A DNA stretch of 64,000 nucleotides from positions 33,065,873-33,129,872 of the forward strand of contig CM051005.1 in the NCBI GenBank assembly GCA_027704905.1, read 5' to 3'. The position numbers were made by a program, and so were the translations under genes. The DNA is from Muraenolepis orangiensis (lineage: Eukaryota > Chordata > Actinopteri > Gadiformes > Muraenolepididae). How positions within the stretch are numbered: position 1 is the first letter of the stretch; each line of letters starts with the position of its first letter. Under the pieces are notes generated by a model that was given only the letters and a program-made list of their open reading frames with translations, was not told the origin of the DNA and did not search any database. This document shows positions 47,392 through 59,370 of the stretch, piece by piece.

Positions 47392-47640
47392 TCAGGTTTA
47401 ACACAGTGGCATGTTCAGCTACATGCAATCATTCATTTGGGGCAATCGTGCACACTGGCAAGTAATGCGCATTCACTATCCAACTAGTGTGCATTAACTA
47501 ATCCACCTTGGGGAGGTAGTTTAGATGCCGAAGTAACTAGTTCGGATGCAAAGCAATGAAATGACTACGAGTTTCGCCTCCCGTGTGTGTGTGTGTGTGT
47601 GTGTGTGTGCACTAACTAATGCAGTGTGCAGTGTGAAAAC
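47392..47640. other. Inverted SAA 5' flank remnant with short (GT)n
   Basis: It has the intron 2 end, then the gcgcattcactatccaact flank, then a GT run at 47584-47609. The hAT target site is empty. Confidence 0.8.
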
Positions 47641-48425
47641 GGTAGTATTGTTCTCAGATAGTGTTCTAGATGTCCACTAGAGGGAGACAAATTATCTGGA
47701 GTGCCTTGTGTTGAAGTCCTGGACTGTCCATAATGGAATAAACTCCACTAGGAAAGAATTACACAGCTGGGTCCATCATACAACGGAAAAGTAAGGTCAT
47801 ATTACGTTCTCATTGTGAAAGACTAGGTTTGTGTAAAAGGGTTTGAATAGTCTGGCTGTGCTATACACATTGAGTATAGGTTGTTGTGCACCATGTAGCC
47901 TACATGTCCTTGTGTAACAGAATGTGTATAATCAGAACCACATCCAAGACCTGGTGTCCCTCCCTTTAACCATAGGTCTGTCCCTAAAGCACCAGAAGGT
48001 ACATACACTTTGACTACTCAGTTCACTTGGTTTTCTCTACATATGTATTTATTATTTATTCACTTTATTTATTTGTATCTGTAAAAGGCGCTTGAAAGGC
48101 GCTATAAAAATTATTAAGTTATTTTTATTTGTATTCCATCCATTTTGTACAACAAAAGGGTCCTTAAGGGTTCCAGTCCCCAATACACATAATGAGATGT
48201 ATGTGACTGTCATTAACAGGAAAACAAGGCCTTTTAAACACTCTTACTGCAGCCATGGGTTCATGTTCACCAAACAATGTGTGTTTCTCATGCCTGAGAC
48301 CTCCAACATTGCCAGGGCCAGCCCTGGCAATGTTGGAGCCCTAGGCGAGATTTTCCATTGGCCCCCGCATTGAAATGAAGCATTATAAAATTGTGAATAC
48401 AACAATAAATATTCCATTTAGACAT
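47641..48425. repeat. Inverted palindrome module
   Basis: It is the reverse complement of 55395-56165. The palindrome at 48301-48338 has one mispair in its centre (gggccagccc). No gene is seen. Confidence 0.85.
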
Positions 48426-48543
48426 ATATTTGATTTACTTCCGTTTACATATTTTATACACGTGTTTACTTATTTGTAACTATATATACTGTCCATTACA
48501 AATAGTTTTCCAAATTTTTGTTCCAGATGTTATAAATGAGAGA

Positions 48544-48893
48544 TTAGAGTGAGTGCGAGTGATAGAGTGCGTCTGCGTTTCCATGCGGTTCTCCTGCACT
48601 GTGGGTGACAGTGAACTCGTAGCACTGCAACTCCTCCAACCAACGAGCCAACTGCCCCTCTGGCTGCTTGAATGTCCCCAGCCACTGTAGGGAGGCATGA
48701 TCAGTGCGTACGGGGAAGGGGCGGCCACACAGGTAATATTTAAAGTGTCGGATGGCAAAGACTACAGCCAACAACAGCTCCCTGCGAGTGACACAATATC
48801 GGTGCTCAGCTTTGCTCTGTGCTTTGCTGTAATAGGCCACAACGTTTTTCCCCTCCGGTCACTCCTGTGACAGGACTGCGCCTACTAATCAAA
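48544..48893 (-). pseudogene. Gypsy RNase H fragment
   Basis: On the minus strand it encodes AYYSKAQSKAEHRYCVTRREL, YYLCGRPFPVRTDHASLQW and ELQCYEFTVTHSAGEPHGNAD. The 98-codon frame is open but lacks the start of the domain. It matches 7149-7488 and 54904-55245. Confidence 0.88.
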
Positions 48894-48977
48894 TGACATA
48901 AATGGTCAACAATATAATTGCTAGCCATTCTTAGTAGATCTTAGATCATCATAGGTCAAAAACGTTGACACACAAAC

Positions 48978-49008
<31 letters not shown>

Positions 49009-49060
49009 AGGTGGCGAAGCAGCAAGAACGCAAGGACCCGACGAGGGCTCCAGATCCATC

Positions 49061-50060
49061 NNNNNNNNNNNNNNNNNNNNNNNNNNNNNNNNNNNNNNNN
49101 NNNNNNNNNNNNNNNNNNNNNNNNNNNNNNNNNNNNNNNNNNNNNNNNNNNNNNNNNNNNNNNNNNNNNNNNNNNNNNNNNNNNNNNNNNNNNNNNNNNN
49201 NNNNNNNNNNNNNNNNNNNNNNNNNNNNNNNNNNNNNNNNNNNNNNNNNNNNNNNNNNNNNNNNNNNNNNNNNNNNNNNNNNNNNNNNNNNNNNNNNNNN
49301 NNNNNNNNNNNNNNNNNNNNNNNNNNNNNNNNNNNNNNNNNNNNNNNNNNNNNNNNNNNNNNNNNNNNNNNNNNNNNNNNNNNNNNNNNNNNNNNNNNNN
49401 NNNNNNNNNNNNNNNNNNNNNNNNNNNNNNNNNNNNNNNNNNNNNNNNNNNNNNNNNNNNNNNNNNNNNNNNNNNNNNNNNNNNNNNNNNNNNNNNNNNN
49501 NNNNNNNNNNNNNNNNNNNNNNNNNNNNNNNNNNNNNNNNNNNNNNNNNNNNNNNNNNNNNNNNNNNNNNNNNNNNNNNNNNNNNNNNNNNNNNNNNNNN
49601 NNNNNNNNNNNNNNNNNNNNNNNNNNNNNNNNNNNNNNNNNNNNNNNNNNNNNNNNNNNNNNNNNNNNNNNNNNNNNNNNNNNNNNNNNNNNNNNNNNNN
49701 NNNNNNNNNNNNNNNNNNNNNNNNNNNNNNNNNNNNNNNNNNNNNNNNNNNNNNNNNNNNNNNNNNNNNNNNNNNNNNNNNNNNNNNNNNNNNNNNNNNN
49801 NNNNNNNNNNNNNNNNNNNNNNNNNNNNNNNNNNNNNNNNNNNNNNNNNNNNNNNNNNNNNNNNNNNNNNNNNNNNNNNNNNNNNNNNNNNNNNNNNNNN
49901 NNNNNNNNNNNNNNNNNNNNNNNNNNNNNNNNNNNNNNNNNNNNNNNNNNNNNNNNNNNNNNNNNNNNNNNNNNNNNNNNNNNNNNNNNNNNNNNNNNNN
50001 NNNNNNNNNNNNNNNNNNNNNNNNNNNNNNNNNNNNNNNNNNNNNNNNNNNNNNNNNNNN
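49061..50060. other. Assembly gap, exactly 1000 N
   Basis: It lies at the centre of the large inverted repeat. The left flank stops inside cagatccatc. The right flank starts inside SAA intron 3. Its true size is unknown. Confidence 0.99.
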
Positions 50061-50464
50061 TTACATGTTGTGGTGTTCCTGGTGATCGAGTCAATGTTAT
50101 TTGTATCGCCTCTTAATCAGAGTTACAGTCTCAAGGGCCACGTGTTTATGACAACACCCCCAAACCTCCATGTACAAGGAAACCAAAGAAAGAAAGAAAT
50201 AGTCTAATGAGAATATCATTTGCGTGCGTGTGTGTGTGTGTGGTGCTGGTGGGTATCCTTCAGGTGGGAACCACAGCGGCACACTGGGACGGTGTGCTTT
50301 GAATATGTGCGTCGTTGTTTTCTAGTGATGGCAGAGAGAACGTTCAGGGAAACAGTGGACGGGGACATCTGGACTCAGCTGCTGACCAGGAGGCCAACCA
50401 CTGGGGACAAAAAGGAGGAGATCCCAACGTCTACAGACCCAGGGGGTTGCCTAACAGATACTGA
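50061..50464 (+). pseudogene. saa: SAA copy 4: end of intron 3 and exon 4
   Basis: Exon 4 (50326-50464, 139 bases) has its AG acceptor and an open frame ending in the canonical YRPRGLPNRY stop. Earlier exons fall in or beyond the gap, so whether this is a complete gene cannot be told. Its 3' UTR (50465-50760) has AATATA in place of AATAAA. The 3' flank breaks at 51000 into a gypsy LTR. If the gap hides intact exons, this would be the copy with the best C-terminus. Confidence 0.85.
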
Positions 50465-51000
50465 AGATGAAACCGTCTACCCAAGAAGATGCATGTTTTT
50501 ATAGATAAAGAATGTAGAACGTAGCTGTTTGAGATTCATACTTTTCATCCTTTGCTTGCCTGTGGAAAACAAAGAAATTTGACCTGTTCATTCTAAGAGC
50601 AATTCTTAAATAACCTCTGCTTTTTATATAGCTTGTTAGCTATTATGTCCTCACTGTGTTAAGCACAGCCAGACGATTTACATCTACAAGCAGGACCTTA
50701 CTCTTCTACACGACATGTGTTTGTTTTGCGGATTAAATATAGGTTAATATGGCATCTTTGTGTTTAACGTTTCTGTGTATTGTCCACTATGTTGTCACTG
50801 GCCAATGTTCCACATGAATGCAAATAGGCCTCATGTTTATCACCACCTAGTGGAATACAAAACATATATCGTTTTAATTTAGTTGCGGTCAAAATTAACA
50901 TTAAAATCAAATGACCATCGACATTAATATTTGGTGCACAAATTAATCATTTAATCTTGTCGCCTTGCTCTGATGCTATATAGTGCCGTTGAAAGTGAAT
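50465..51000. other. SAA copy 4 3' UTR and flank
   Basis: It matches 13423-13919 and 57091-57587 and stops at gttgaaagtgaatt, where the LTR begins. No gene is seen. Confidence 0.85.
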
Positions 51001-51313
51001 TGGGGGCGTTGCCAGGCCGCGTGCGCTAGAGGCGCACACACACGCACCTGCCAACCATTACCGTGGCTAATTGCCATTGATCTCACCTGGGGGCTATTTA
51101 TACCGTGGCGTCAGTGAGAGACGTCGCTCGTTCGTACTGTGTGTAACCGGTACGCTACCAGTCCCCAGGTGACATTCATCCCTGGCTTTTGATCACCCTG
51201 CTACGGACTATCCCTACGTTTGCTACCTGTCGGCTCGACGCACCTTGACTTCCCGGTAACCCGACCCATCGCCTGTCCCAACTATCCCTACGTTTGCTAC
51301 CTGTCGGCTTGAC
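51001..51313 (+). mobile_element. Gypsy LTR, part before the LINE insertion
   Basis: It matches the LTR at 22671-23253 from its 24th base (gggggcgttgccagg), has one 74-bp unit, and stops at gtcggcttgac where the LINE begins. The rest of the LTR is at 54571-54716. Confidence 0.9.
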
Positions 51314-54300
51314 CGGATGGAGTATGGCGGAGTATGGCGGAGTATGGCGGAGTATGGCGCCGTACGAGATGGCTGCCGTGTCGCGAGCTCCCGCACGACG
51401 ACGCAGTTTTTTGTTATTTATTCTTTTTATCGCAACTATTTTAGTTCAGGATGTTAGCAGCAAGTTCACTTATAACTCTTGCACACTTTGGGAGATCAGA
51501 TCGACAGTCGCTCGCCGCCTACCGGAGTTTTTTCATTCTTTCGACTCGGACGTCCCGCCCGAAGTCACAGCTGGATTATCTCCGTCCATTTTGGGCACGA
51601 TTACGCGCAAGCGTCGCCGGAGGAAGCGAGGGAAGCGAGCCGGCGTGCTAGTCAGGCTGAGATGTCGATCCGATCGCCCCCCACTACCCACCATTCTACT
51701 GGCTAATGTACAGTCTCTGGACAATAAGTTAAGCGAACTTCAGGCTCGTATTCAATTCCACCGGGAAACGAGGGACAATTGTATTATCTGCCTTACGGAG
51801 ACATGGATGTCGGAGGGGGTTACCGACGCAGCTATCGAGCCGACGGGATTTTCCGTACACCGGGCGGACAGAACAAAGGCTCTCTCCGGTAAAGATCGCG
51901 GAGGGGGGGTATGTCTCATGATAAACAGATCTTGGTGCAACCAAAGTCATGTACATCCCCTCAAGTCCTTCTGTTCCCCGGACCTGGAGTACCTGATGCT
52001 TATGTGCCGTCCATACTGGCTACCTCGGGAGTTTACAGCGGTAACCGTGACCGCTGTTTACATTCCCCCACAAGCCAACACGGACACAGCGCTGAAGGAA
52101 CTGTACGGGGCTATCAGCGAACAGGAGTCGGCACACCCCGAGGCTGCTCTCATCGTGGCGGGGGACTTCAACAAGGCGAACCTGAAGAAGGTTCTCCCGA
52201 AGTTCTACCAACACATAAAGAGCAACACACGGGGCGAGCGGATCCTCGACCACTGCTACACTCCCTTCCGGGATGGCTACAAGGCCCTCCTCCGCCCACC
52301 GTTCGGCAAATCAGATCACCGCTCTATCCAGCTACTCCCCGCCTATAGGCAGAGACTGAAGCAGCAACCGATCGCTGTGAGGGAGGTCCAATGCTGGTCG
52401 GACCAATCAGATTCTACGCTGCAGGATTGTTTTGATCACGCTGACTGGCACATGTTCCGCGTTGCCTCGGACAATAACATCAACGAGTACGCGTCGTCGG
52501 TCACCGGGTTCATCAAGAAGTGCATAGATGACGTTGTTCCGACCAAGTCGGTTCGGATATATCCCAACCAGAAACCGTGGATTAACGGCGATGTTCGCGC
52601 TGCCCTACATGCGCGTAACGCCGCCTTTTGTTCCGGGAATACGGAGGAATATACGAGAGCCCGTTACGACCTCCGTAAGACCATCGTCACTGCCAAGCGG
52701 GAGTATAAGGACAGAGTGGAAGATAAATTCAAGAAACATGATGCGAGGGGTATGTGGCAGGGGCTGCAGAAGATAACGAACTTCAGAGGGAGAACCAGTT
52801 GTGTAGAGAACTCCTCTACCTCCCTCCCAGGAGAGCTAAATACATTTTTTGCTCGGTTCGACGTAAACGGCAGCCCGCCGAAGCCAGCACCGACTGGGGA
52901 GACCAGCCAGCTGCGCATCTCGGAGGCGGATGTGCGCCGCACCTTTAAGCGGCTGAACATCCGTAAGGCGGCAGGCCCCGACGACATCCCGGGCCGCGTC
53001 CTCAGAGCATGCGCAGACCAGTTGGCAGGAGTCTTTGCAGACATCTTCAACCTCTCCCTGTCCCAGGCTGTTGTCCCCGCGGTCTTCAAGATATCCACCA
53101 TCGTGCCTGTCCCTAAACAAACCAAGGTAACATGCCTGAATGACTACAGACCTGTGGCCCTCACCTCGATCGTTAGCAAATGCTTCGAGAGGTTGGTCAA
53201 GGACTTTATTTGCTCCGTGTTACCTACCACGCTGGACCCATGGCAATTTGCATATCGTCAAAATAGATCCACGGACGACGCAATTGCCATGGCCCTCCAC
53301 ACTGCCCTTTCCCACCTGGAGGGGAAGAACTGTTATGTGCGAATGCTGTTTGTGGACTACAGCTCAGCATTCAACACAATAGTTCCTGCCAAGCTCGACA
53401 CCAAGCTGAGAGGTCTAGGCGTACCCCCATCCATGTGCAGCTGGATACTGAACCTCCTGTCGGACCGCCGCCAGGTGGTGAGGATGGGCAGCACCACATC
53501 AGAGCCACTGACCCTCAACACGGGAGCCCCCCAGGGATGCGTGCTGAGCCCTCTCCTCTACTCCCTCTACACCCACGACTGCATGGCTATGCACAGCTCC
53601 AACGTCATCGTCAAGTTTGCTGACGACACGACAGTGATGGGCCTGATCGCCGGCGACGACGAGACAGCCTACAGGGAGGAGGTCGGATCGCTGGAGCAGT
53701 GGTGCCAGGAGAACAGCCTCGCCCTCAACGTCAAGAAGACCAAGGAGCTGATCGTGGACTTCAGGAGGCAGAGGGGAGAGCACAGCCCTATCTCCATCGA
53801 CGGCGTTGCAGTAGAGAGGGTCAGCAGCTTCAAGTTCCTCGGCGTGCACATCTCCGAGGACCTCACATGGTCCACGCACACCACACACGTGGTGAAAAGG
53901 GCCCAACAACGCCTGTATTTTCTCAGGCGTCTGAAGAAATTCAGCATGGGCCCCCGCATCCTGAGAACATTCTACAACGGCACCATCGAGAGTGTTCTGA
54001 CAGGGTGTATCACCGCCTGGTACGGGAACTGCACGGCACTCGAGCGCAGAGCGCTTCAAAGGGTGGTGCGGACGGCCCAGTATATCGTTGGAGGTGAGCT
54101 CCCCTCCCTCCTGGACATTTACAACCAGCGGTGCGTGGCCAAGGCCAAAAGAATTATAAAAGACATTGCCCACCCCAGCCACGAACTTTACTCACTATTA
54201 CCGTCAGGCAGGCGATACCGCAGTATCAAGTGTCGTACAAATAGGCTTAGAGATAGCTTCCACAGTCAGGCCATCAGGCTGCTGAACAAGGGCGTATAAC

Positions 54301-54570
54301 ATATAACAATGTATATTTTATTACATTGATTTATATATATATATTGCTCTTTTCTGTGCTGATTTTTGCATTTTATAAATTGCATTTTTTATTTTTATTT
54401 TATATTCTTTATTCTATTTTTTATTCTATTTTTATCTATTTTTATTTTATCTTATTTTATAACTGCTGTCTGTCGTCGGGTATTGCACACAAGAATTTCA
54501 CATCACTGCTTTATACTAAACTGTAAACTGTGAAGTGACAATAAACTTGACTTGACTTGACTTGACTTGA
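51314..54570 (+). mobile_element. L2/CR1-like LINE, nearly complete
   Basis: It begins with gagtatggcg repeats (10-bp units), has a single long frame and an AT-rich 3' region. It ends in gtgacaataaac and a (TTGAC)n tail at 54546-54571. It was inserted into the gypsy LTR at a natural TTGAC, so tail and target merge. All other LINE pieces of this family in the window are shorter and broken. Clade assignment (L2/CR1 within the jockey group) rests on the endonuclease plus RT layout and the microsatellite tail. Confidence 0.92.
51324..54299 (+). CDS. LINE polyprotein: apurinic endonuclease plus reverse transcriptase
   Basis: 991 residues from the first ATG that lies in LINE sequence. An earlier in-frame ATG at 51294 lies in the LTR; two later ones are also possible. 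Numbered from 51294, the N-terminus has a hydrophobic stretch (LLFILFIATILV) and a basic RKRRRRKRGKR. The endonuclease starts NVQSLDNK (138), with TETW (168-171), GDFN (290-293) and SDHRS (340-344); it nicks target DNA. The RT has AFNTIVPAKL, PQGCVLSPLL and the catalytic FADD (775-778), and copies the RNA at the nick. The thumb and the C-terminal LLDIYNQR to RDSFHS region are intact. No stop or frameshift is seen, so it may be active or recently so. There is no separate ORF1, so RNA-binding functions are either absent or upstream-truncated. Confidence 0.93.
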   Translation: MAEYGGVWRSMAPYEMAAVSRAPARRRSFLLFILFIATILVQDVSSKFTYNSCTLWEIRSTVARRLPEFFHSFDSDVPPEVTAGLSPSILGTITRKRRRRKRGKRAGVLVRLRCRSDRPPLPTILLANVQSLDNKLSELQARIQFHRETRDNCIICLTETWMSEGVTDAAIEPTGFSVHRADRTKALSGKDRGGGVCLMINRSWCNQSHVHPLKSFCSPDLEYLMLMCRPYWLPREFTAVTVTAVYIPPQANTDTALKELYGAISEQESAHPEAALIVAGDFNKANLKKVLPKFYQHIKSNTRGERILDHCYTPFRDGYKALLRPPFGKSDHRSIQLLPAYRQRLKQQPIAVREVQCWSDQSDSTLQDCFDHADWHMFRVASDNNINEYASSVTGFIKKCIDDVVPTKSVRIYPNQKPWINGDVRAALHARNAAFCSGNTEEYTRARYDLRKTIVTAKREYKDRVEDKFKKHDARGMWQGLQKITNFRGRTSCVENSSTSLPGELNTFFARFDVNGSPPKPAPTGETSQLRISEADVRRTFKRLNIRKAAGPDDIPGRVLRACADQLAGVFADIFNLSLSQAVVPAVFKISTIVPVPKQTKVTCLNDYRPVALTSIVSKCFERLVKDFICSVLPTTLDPWQFAYRQNRSTDDAIAMALHTALSHLEGKNCYVRMLFVDYSSAFNTIVPAKLDTKLRGLGVPPSMCSWILNLLSDRRQVVRMGSTTSEPLTLNTGAPQGCVLSPLLYSLYTHDCMAMHSSNVIVKFADDTTVMGLIAGDDETAYREEVGSLEQWCQENSLALNVKKTKELIVDFRRQRGEHSPISIDGVAVERVSSFKFLGVHISEDLTWSTHTTHVVKRAQQRLYFLRRLKKFSMGPRILRTFYNGTIESVLTGCITAWYGNCTALERRALQRVVRTAQYIVGGELPSLLDIYNQRCVAKAKRIIKDIAHPSHELYSLLPSGRRYRSIKCRTNRLRDSFHSQAIRLLNKGV

Positions 54571-54716
54571 CGCACCTCGACCTCCCGGTCCCAGATCCCT
54601 CGTTTGTCCTGGAGATAACAATGGATTGTGTTCTGTGCCGAAATAAAACCCCTGTTCTCCCTTTTCTGGTCTCCGCCTGCGTTCTGGGTCCAACCTCACC
54701 ACACACCTCTGTGACA
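54571..54716 (+). mobile_element. Gypsy LTR, part after the LINE insertion
   Basis: It continues exactly from the break at 51313 (cgcacctcgacctcccgg) to the terminal ctgtgaca. It is followed by gaaacgaggcatgatgg, the start of the duplicated block. Confidence 0.9.
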
Positions 54717-54780
54717 GAAACGAGGCATGATGGATCTGGAGCCCTCGTCGGGTCCTTGCGTTCTTGCTGCTTCGCCACCT

Positions 54781-54811
<31 letters not shown>

Positions 54812-54903
54812 GTTTGTGTGTCAACGTTTTTGACCTATGATGATCTAAGATCTACTAAGAATGGCTAGCAATTATATTGTTGACCATTTATGTCATTTGA
54901 TTA
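54717..54903. repeat. Block start with short (GT)n
   Basis: It matches 1592-1769 and 61330-61507, and inverted 41207-41390 and 48894-49060. No gene is seen. Confidence 0.85.
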
Positions 54904-55245
54904 GTAGGCGCAGTCCTGTCACAGGAGTGACCGAAGGGGAAAAACGTTGTGGCCTATTACAGCAAAGCACAGAGCAAAGCTGAGCACCGATATTGTGTCA
55001 CTCGCAGGGAGCTGTTGTTGGCTGTAGTCTTTGCCATCCGACACTTTAAATATTACCTGTGTGGCCGCCCCTTCCCCGTACGCACTGATCATGCCTCCCT
55101 ACAGTGGCTGGTGACATTCAAGCAGCCAGAGGGGCAGTTGGCTCGTTGGTTGGAGGAGTTGCAGTGCTACGAGTTCACTGTCACCCACCGTGCAGGAGAA
55201 CCGCATGGAAACGCAGACGCACTCTATCACTCGCACTCACTCTAA
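54904..55245 (+). pseudogene. Gypsy RNase H fragment
   Basis: It encodes AYYSKAQSKAEHRYC, LCGRPFPVRTDHASLQWLV and HRAGEPHGNADAL and ends at 55245. It is the partner of 48544-48893 across the inverted repeat and close to 7149-7488. No other part of the element is present. Confidence 0.88.
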
Positions 55246-55394
55246 TCTCTCATTTATAACATCTGGAACAAAAATTTGGAAAACTATTTGTAATGGACAG
55301 TATATATAGTTACAAATAAGTAAACACGTGTATAAAATATGTAAACGGAAGTAAATCAAATATATGTCTAAATGGAATATTTATTGTTGTATTC

Positions 55395-56178
55395 ACAATT
55401 TTATAATGCTTCATTTCAATGCGGGGGCCAATGGAAAATCTCGCCTAGGGCTCCAACATTGCCAGGGCCGGCCCTGGCAATGTTGGAGGTCTCAGGCATG
55501 AGAAACACACATTGTTTGGTGAACATGAACCCATGGCTGCAGTAAGAGTGTTTAAAAGGCCTTGTTTTCCTGTTAATGACAGTCACATACATCTCATTAT
55601 GTGTATTGGGGACTGGAACCCTTAAGGACCCTTTTGTTGTACAAAATGGATGGAATACAAATAAAAATAACTTAATAATTTTTATAGCGCCTTTCAAGCG
55701 CCTTTTACAGATACAAATAAATAAAGTGAATAAATAATAAATACATATGTAGAGAAAACCAAGTGAACTGAGTAGTCAAAGTGTATATACCTTCTGGTGC
55801 TTTAGGGACAGACCTATGGTTAAAGGGAGGGACACCAGGTCTTGGATGTGGTTCTGATTATACACATTCTGTTACACAAGGACATGTAGGCTACATGGTG
55901 CACAACAACCTATACTCAATGTGTATAGCACAGCCAGACTATTCAAACCCTTTTACACAAACCTAGTCTTTCACAATGAGAACGTAATATGACCTTACTT
56001 TTCCGTTGTATGATGGACCCAGCTGTGTAATTCTTTCCTAGTGGAGTTTATTCCATTATGGACATTCCAGGACTTCAACACAAGGCACTCCAGATAATTT
56101 GTCTCCCTCTAGTGGACATCTAGAACACTATCTGAGAACAATACTACCGTTTTCACACTGCACACTGCATTAGTTAGT

Positions 56179-56180
<2 letters not shown>
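55395..56180. repeat. Palindrome module
   Basis: A full module with a perfect palindrome at 55451-55488. It ends in a short CA run at 56181-56208. No gene is seen. Confidence 0.85.
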
Positions 56181-56208
<28 letters not shown>

Positions 56209-56210
<2 letters not shown>

Positions 56211-56399
56211 GAGGCGAAACTCGTAGTCATTTCATTGCTTTGCATCCGAACTAGTTACTTCGGCATCTAAACTACCTCCCCAAGGTGGATTAGTTAATGC
56301 ACACTAGTTGGATAGTGAATGCGCATTACTTGCCAGTGTGCACGATTGCCCCAAATGAATGATTGCATGTAGCTGAACATGCCACTGTGTTAAACCTGA
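56209..56399. other. SAA 5' flank remnant with empty hAT site
   Basis: It contains ttgctttgcatccg, the unoccupied target of the element at 9279. It then jumps at about 56340 from the far 5' flank to just before exon 3. Confidence 0.85.
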
Positions 56400-57090
56400 G
56401 ACATGAGGCGTGCCTACAGTGACATGAAGGAAGCAGACTGGAAGACGTCAGACAAATACTTTCATGCCAGGTAAACTCTCTTCAACTCTACCTGACATTT
56501 AGAAATATGGATTCATGTCAAATGATATTCAAATGAAAGGCGTTCATAACAATAACTGCTGTTGTCTATAACTGCTATGATGTGAGAGGGCATTGTCTGT
56601 TCTTTAAACATTGTATTTGCACAAACATTTATATGAAAAAGGCCTTTTTACATGTTGTGGTGTTCCTGGTGATCGAGTCAATGTTATTTGTATCGCCTCT
56701 TAATCAGAGTTACAGTCTCAAGGGCCACGTGTTTATGACAACACCCCCAAACCTCCATGTACAAGGAAACCAAAGAAAGAAAGAAATAGTCTAATGAGAA
56801 TATCATTTGCGTGCGTGTGTGTGTGTGTGGTGCTGGTGGGTATCCTTCAGGTGGGAACCACAGCGGCACACTGGGACGGTGTGCTTTGAATATGTGCGTC
56901 GTTGTTTTCTAGTGATGGCAGAGAGAACGTTCAGGGAAACAGTGGACGGGGACATCTGGACTCAGCTGCTGACCAGGAGGCCAACCACTGGGGACAAAAA
57001 GGAGGAGATCCCAACGTCTACAGACCCAGGGGTTGCCTAACAGATACTGAAGATGAAACCGTCTACCCAAGAAGATGCATGTTTTTATAG
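56400..57090 (+). pseudogene. saa: SAA copy 5, damaged exon 3 and exon 4
   Basis: Exon 3 remnant 56400-56470 encodes MRRAYSDMKEADWKTSDKYF but has no acceptor and has lost its second half. Exon 4 begins at 56913 (SDGRENVQGNSGRGHLDSAADQ). In this copy the G run before TTGCC has four G, so the frame shifts after YRP and runs to 57090, as in the gene at 12418. Its inverted partner at 46740 has five G and the canonical end. Promoter, exon 1 and exon 2 are missing. The 3' UTR has AATATA near 57320. Confidence 0.88.
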
Positions 57091-57964
57091 ATAAAGAATG
57101 TAGAACGTAGCTGTTTGAGATTCATACTTTTCATCCTTTGCTTGCCTGTGGAAAACAAAGAAATTTGACCTGTTCATTCTAAGAGCAATTCTTAAATAAC
57201 CTCTGCTTTTTATATAGCTTGTTAGCTATTATGTCCTCACTGTGTTAAGCACAGCCAGACGATTTACATCTACAAGCAGGACCTTACTCTTCTACACGAC
57301 ATGTGTTTGTTTTGCGGATTAAATATAGGTTAATATGGCATCTTTGTGTTTAACGTTTCTGTGTATTGTCCACTATGTTGTCACTGGCCAATGTTCCACA
57401 TGAATGCAAATAGGCCTCATGTTTATCACCACCTAGTGGAATACAAAACATATATCGTTTTAATTTAGTTGCGGTCAAAATGAACATTAAAATCAAATGA
57501 CCATCGACATTAATATTTGGTGCACAAATTAATCATTTAATCTTGTCGCCTTGCTCTGATGCTATATAGTGCCGTTGAAAGTGAATTAAAGGTCCAACAA
57601 AATAGAAGAAAACATAAATAAATAATAATTTTAAACAAGAAATAGTACTTATTATTACTTATTAGAATAATAATAACATTTTCTTTCTACTCCTCAAATG
57701 TTTTTGGCATTGAGTGTTATGTTCTGTCTTTCTTAATACAAGGACCAATAACTCATGTCAATTTTATTAGTATAGTCCACAGTTACAGTTTAAAGGGCTT
57801 TACAGGCCACATATTTACAACCCCCCCCCCTTAACCCTAGACCTCCCAAAGGACAAGACAAAACTACGGCTAAATAATAATAATAATGTAATGAGAGCTG
57901 AGGGGCACTCCTAGGAGCCAAACTATAGCGTTAAAAGGTTTAAGTTTAGATTTGAATATTTCAG
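57091..57964. other. SAA copy 5 3' flank
   Basis: It matches 13423-14295 closely, including the poly-C run and the diverged intron repeat. No gene is seen. Confidence 0.85.
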
Positions 57965-58070
57965 CAGAGTCTCAGCTGCTGACCAGAGGAAGCTAACTGA
58001 TGGAGGAGATCCCAGTCGCTATACAGACCCCTGGACGAGTGCTGAAGAGGAAACCATCTACCTGAGGATA
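57965..58070 (+). pseudogene. Ancient SAA exon 4 relic, third copy
   Basis: Same sequence and position as 14296-14405 relative to the SAA copy upstream. Broken. Confidence 0.73.
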
Positions 58071-59370
58071 CAATGTCAATCATGTCTGCAGTCATGACAA
58101 ATAACCAAATGAAACAAATAATGGTTCAATTATGGTACATGGCTGTTTCAATACATTTAAATTGTATTTTCTACTACATATTTTGATAATAATACTAATG
58201 ATATATATATTACTGTTTACATATAAATAATGTCTAAAGCTATTGAATGAGCATTGTGTTCACGCAACTCACTTCATGTAAACAAATAAGAAAATAGAAT
58301 AGGATCTGAAAAATGTTTGCAGCCATATTGATTAACATACCAACACAAACACATAATTCATCCCCCCAACTGAACAAAAAATAGGGCAATCGATTTTTTA
58401 AATTTGATTTGTGACTGTGATCCTTGTTCAACTGGTAAACACACACCTGATTTGAATCGTCCTTGGTCTGCCATCTTGTCTGATAAGATAGATTAGCCTG
58501 ATATCAGATACATATATGTGTATTTTCGCGGTACAATTGAAGGATTTCTTACCTAATGTCCTGAACGCATAAGCAGTACTACATGTACTACCGATGGTCT
58601 TTTGCAGACATCACCTGCCCAGGAGTGGGTGAGGGATTTGGTACGGCAAAACTCATCCTCTCACTGCCAGGCTGGACAAGTCATGTGGAACCGACAGCAT
58701 GTCATTATGTTGTTGTGTAATGGTCCACTGGAAAGAGAACACTACCAGAAAACATCTGCTAGTTACTTTAATATTCAATAATGTTACCCTCATCAGTATT
58801 GCTAGTAAAAAAATATATATATATATTTAAACACTGTATATATTATTATTATTAGTATACATTTATTGTCATTGCACAGCACAAATACAGTACAGCGGAA
58901 ATAATTTAGCATCTAACCAGAGTGCAAATGTTGCAGTAAAGTGCATGGTAATATCATTTACAGTTTAAATTGACAGGTTAAAAAACAGTCGACTAGGTAT
59001 GTGGGATATGTAAGTGGGATACGAGCATAATAATAGGTATATATATATATATATACAGGTAAGTAAGTATTTAACAGGTAGTGATCAGGGGTATGCAGTT
59101 ATTGAAAGCAGGATAAATATATATAAATAAATGTATATACAAGTGAGTATATGTTCTGCCAAAAGCAAATCATCTCTGGATTCAGAAGACGTCTTTTGTT
59201 GAACCCATAGTTTGTCTTGTCTATCTTTAGCAACTCTCGCTGTCCCCATAGCAACCTTGTAATAGAAGATGAATTATTGACTGGCTAATGCTAACTGCTG
59301 AATAACTGACCTGCCCCTAAGACTATTAGCATAGTGTTGATCTATGTACCGTACCAATCTAGGTCTAAAT
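58071..59370. other. Non-coding block flank
   Basis: It matches 14406-15373 plus 16463-16814 without the hAT elements, so it is the ancestral uninterrupted form. TA-rich runs lie at 58808-58827 and 59036-59055. No gene is seen. Confidence 0.85.
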
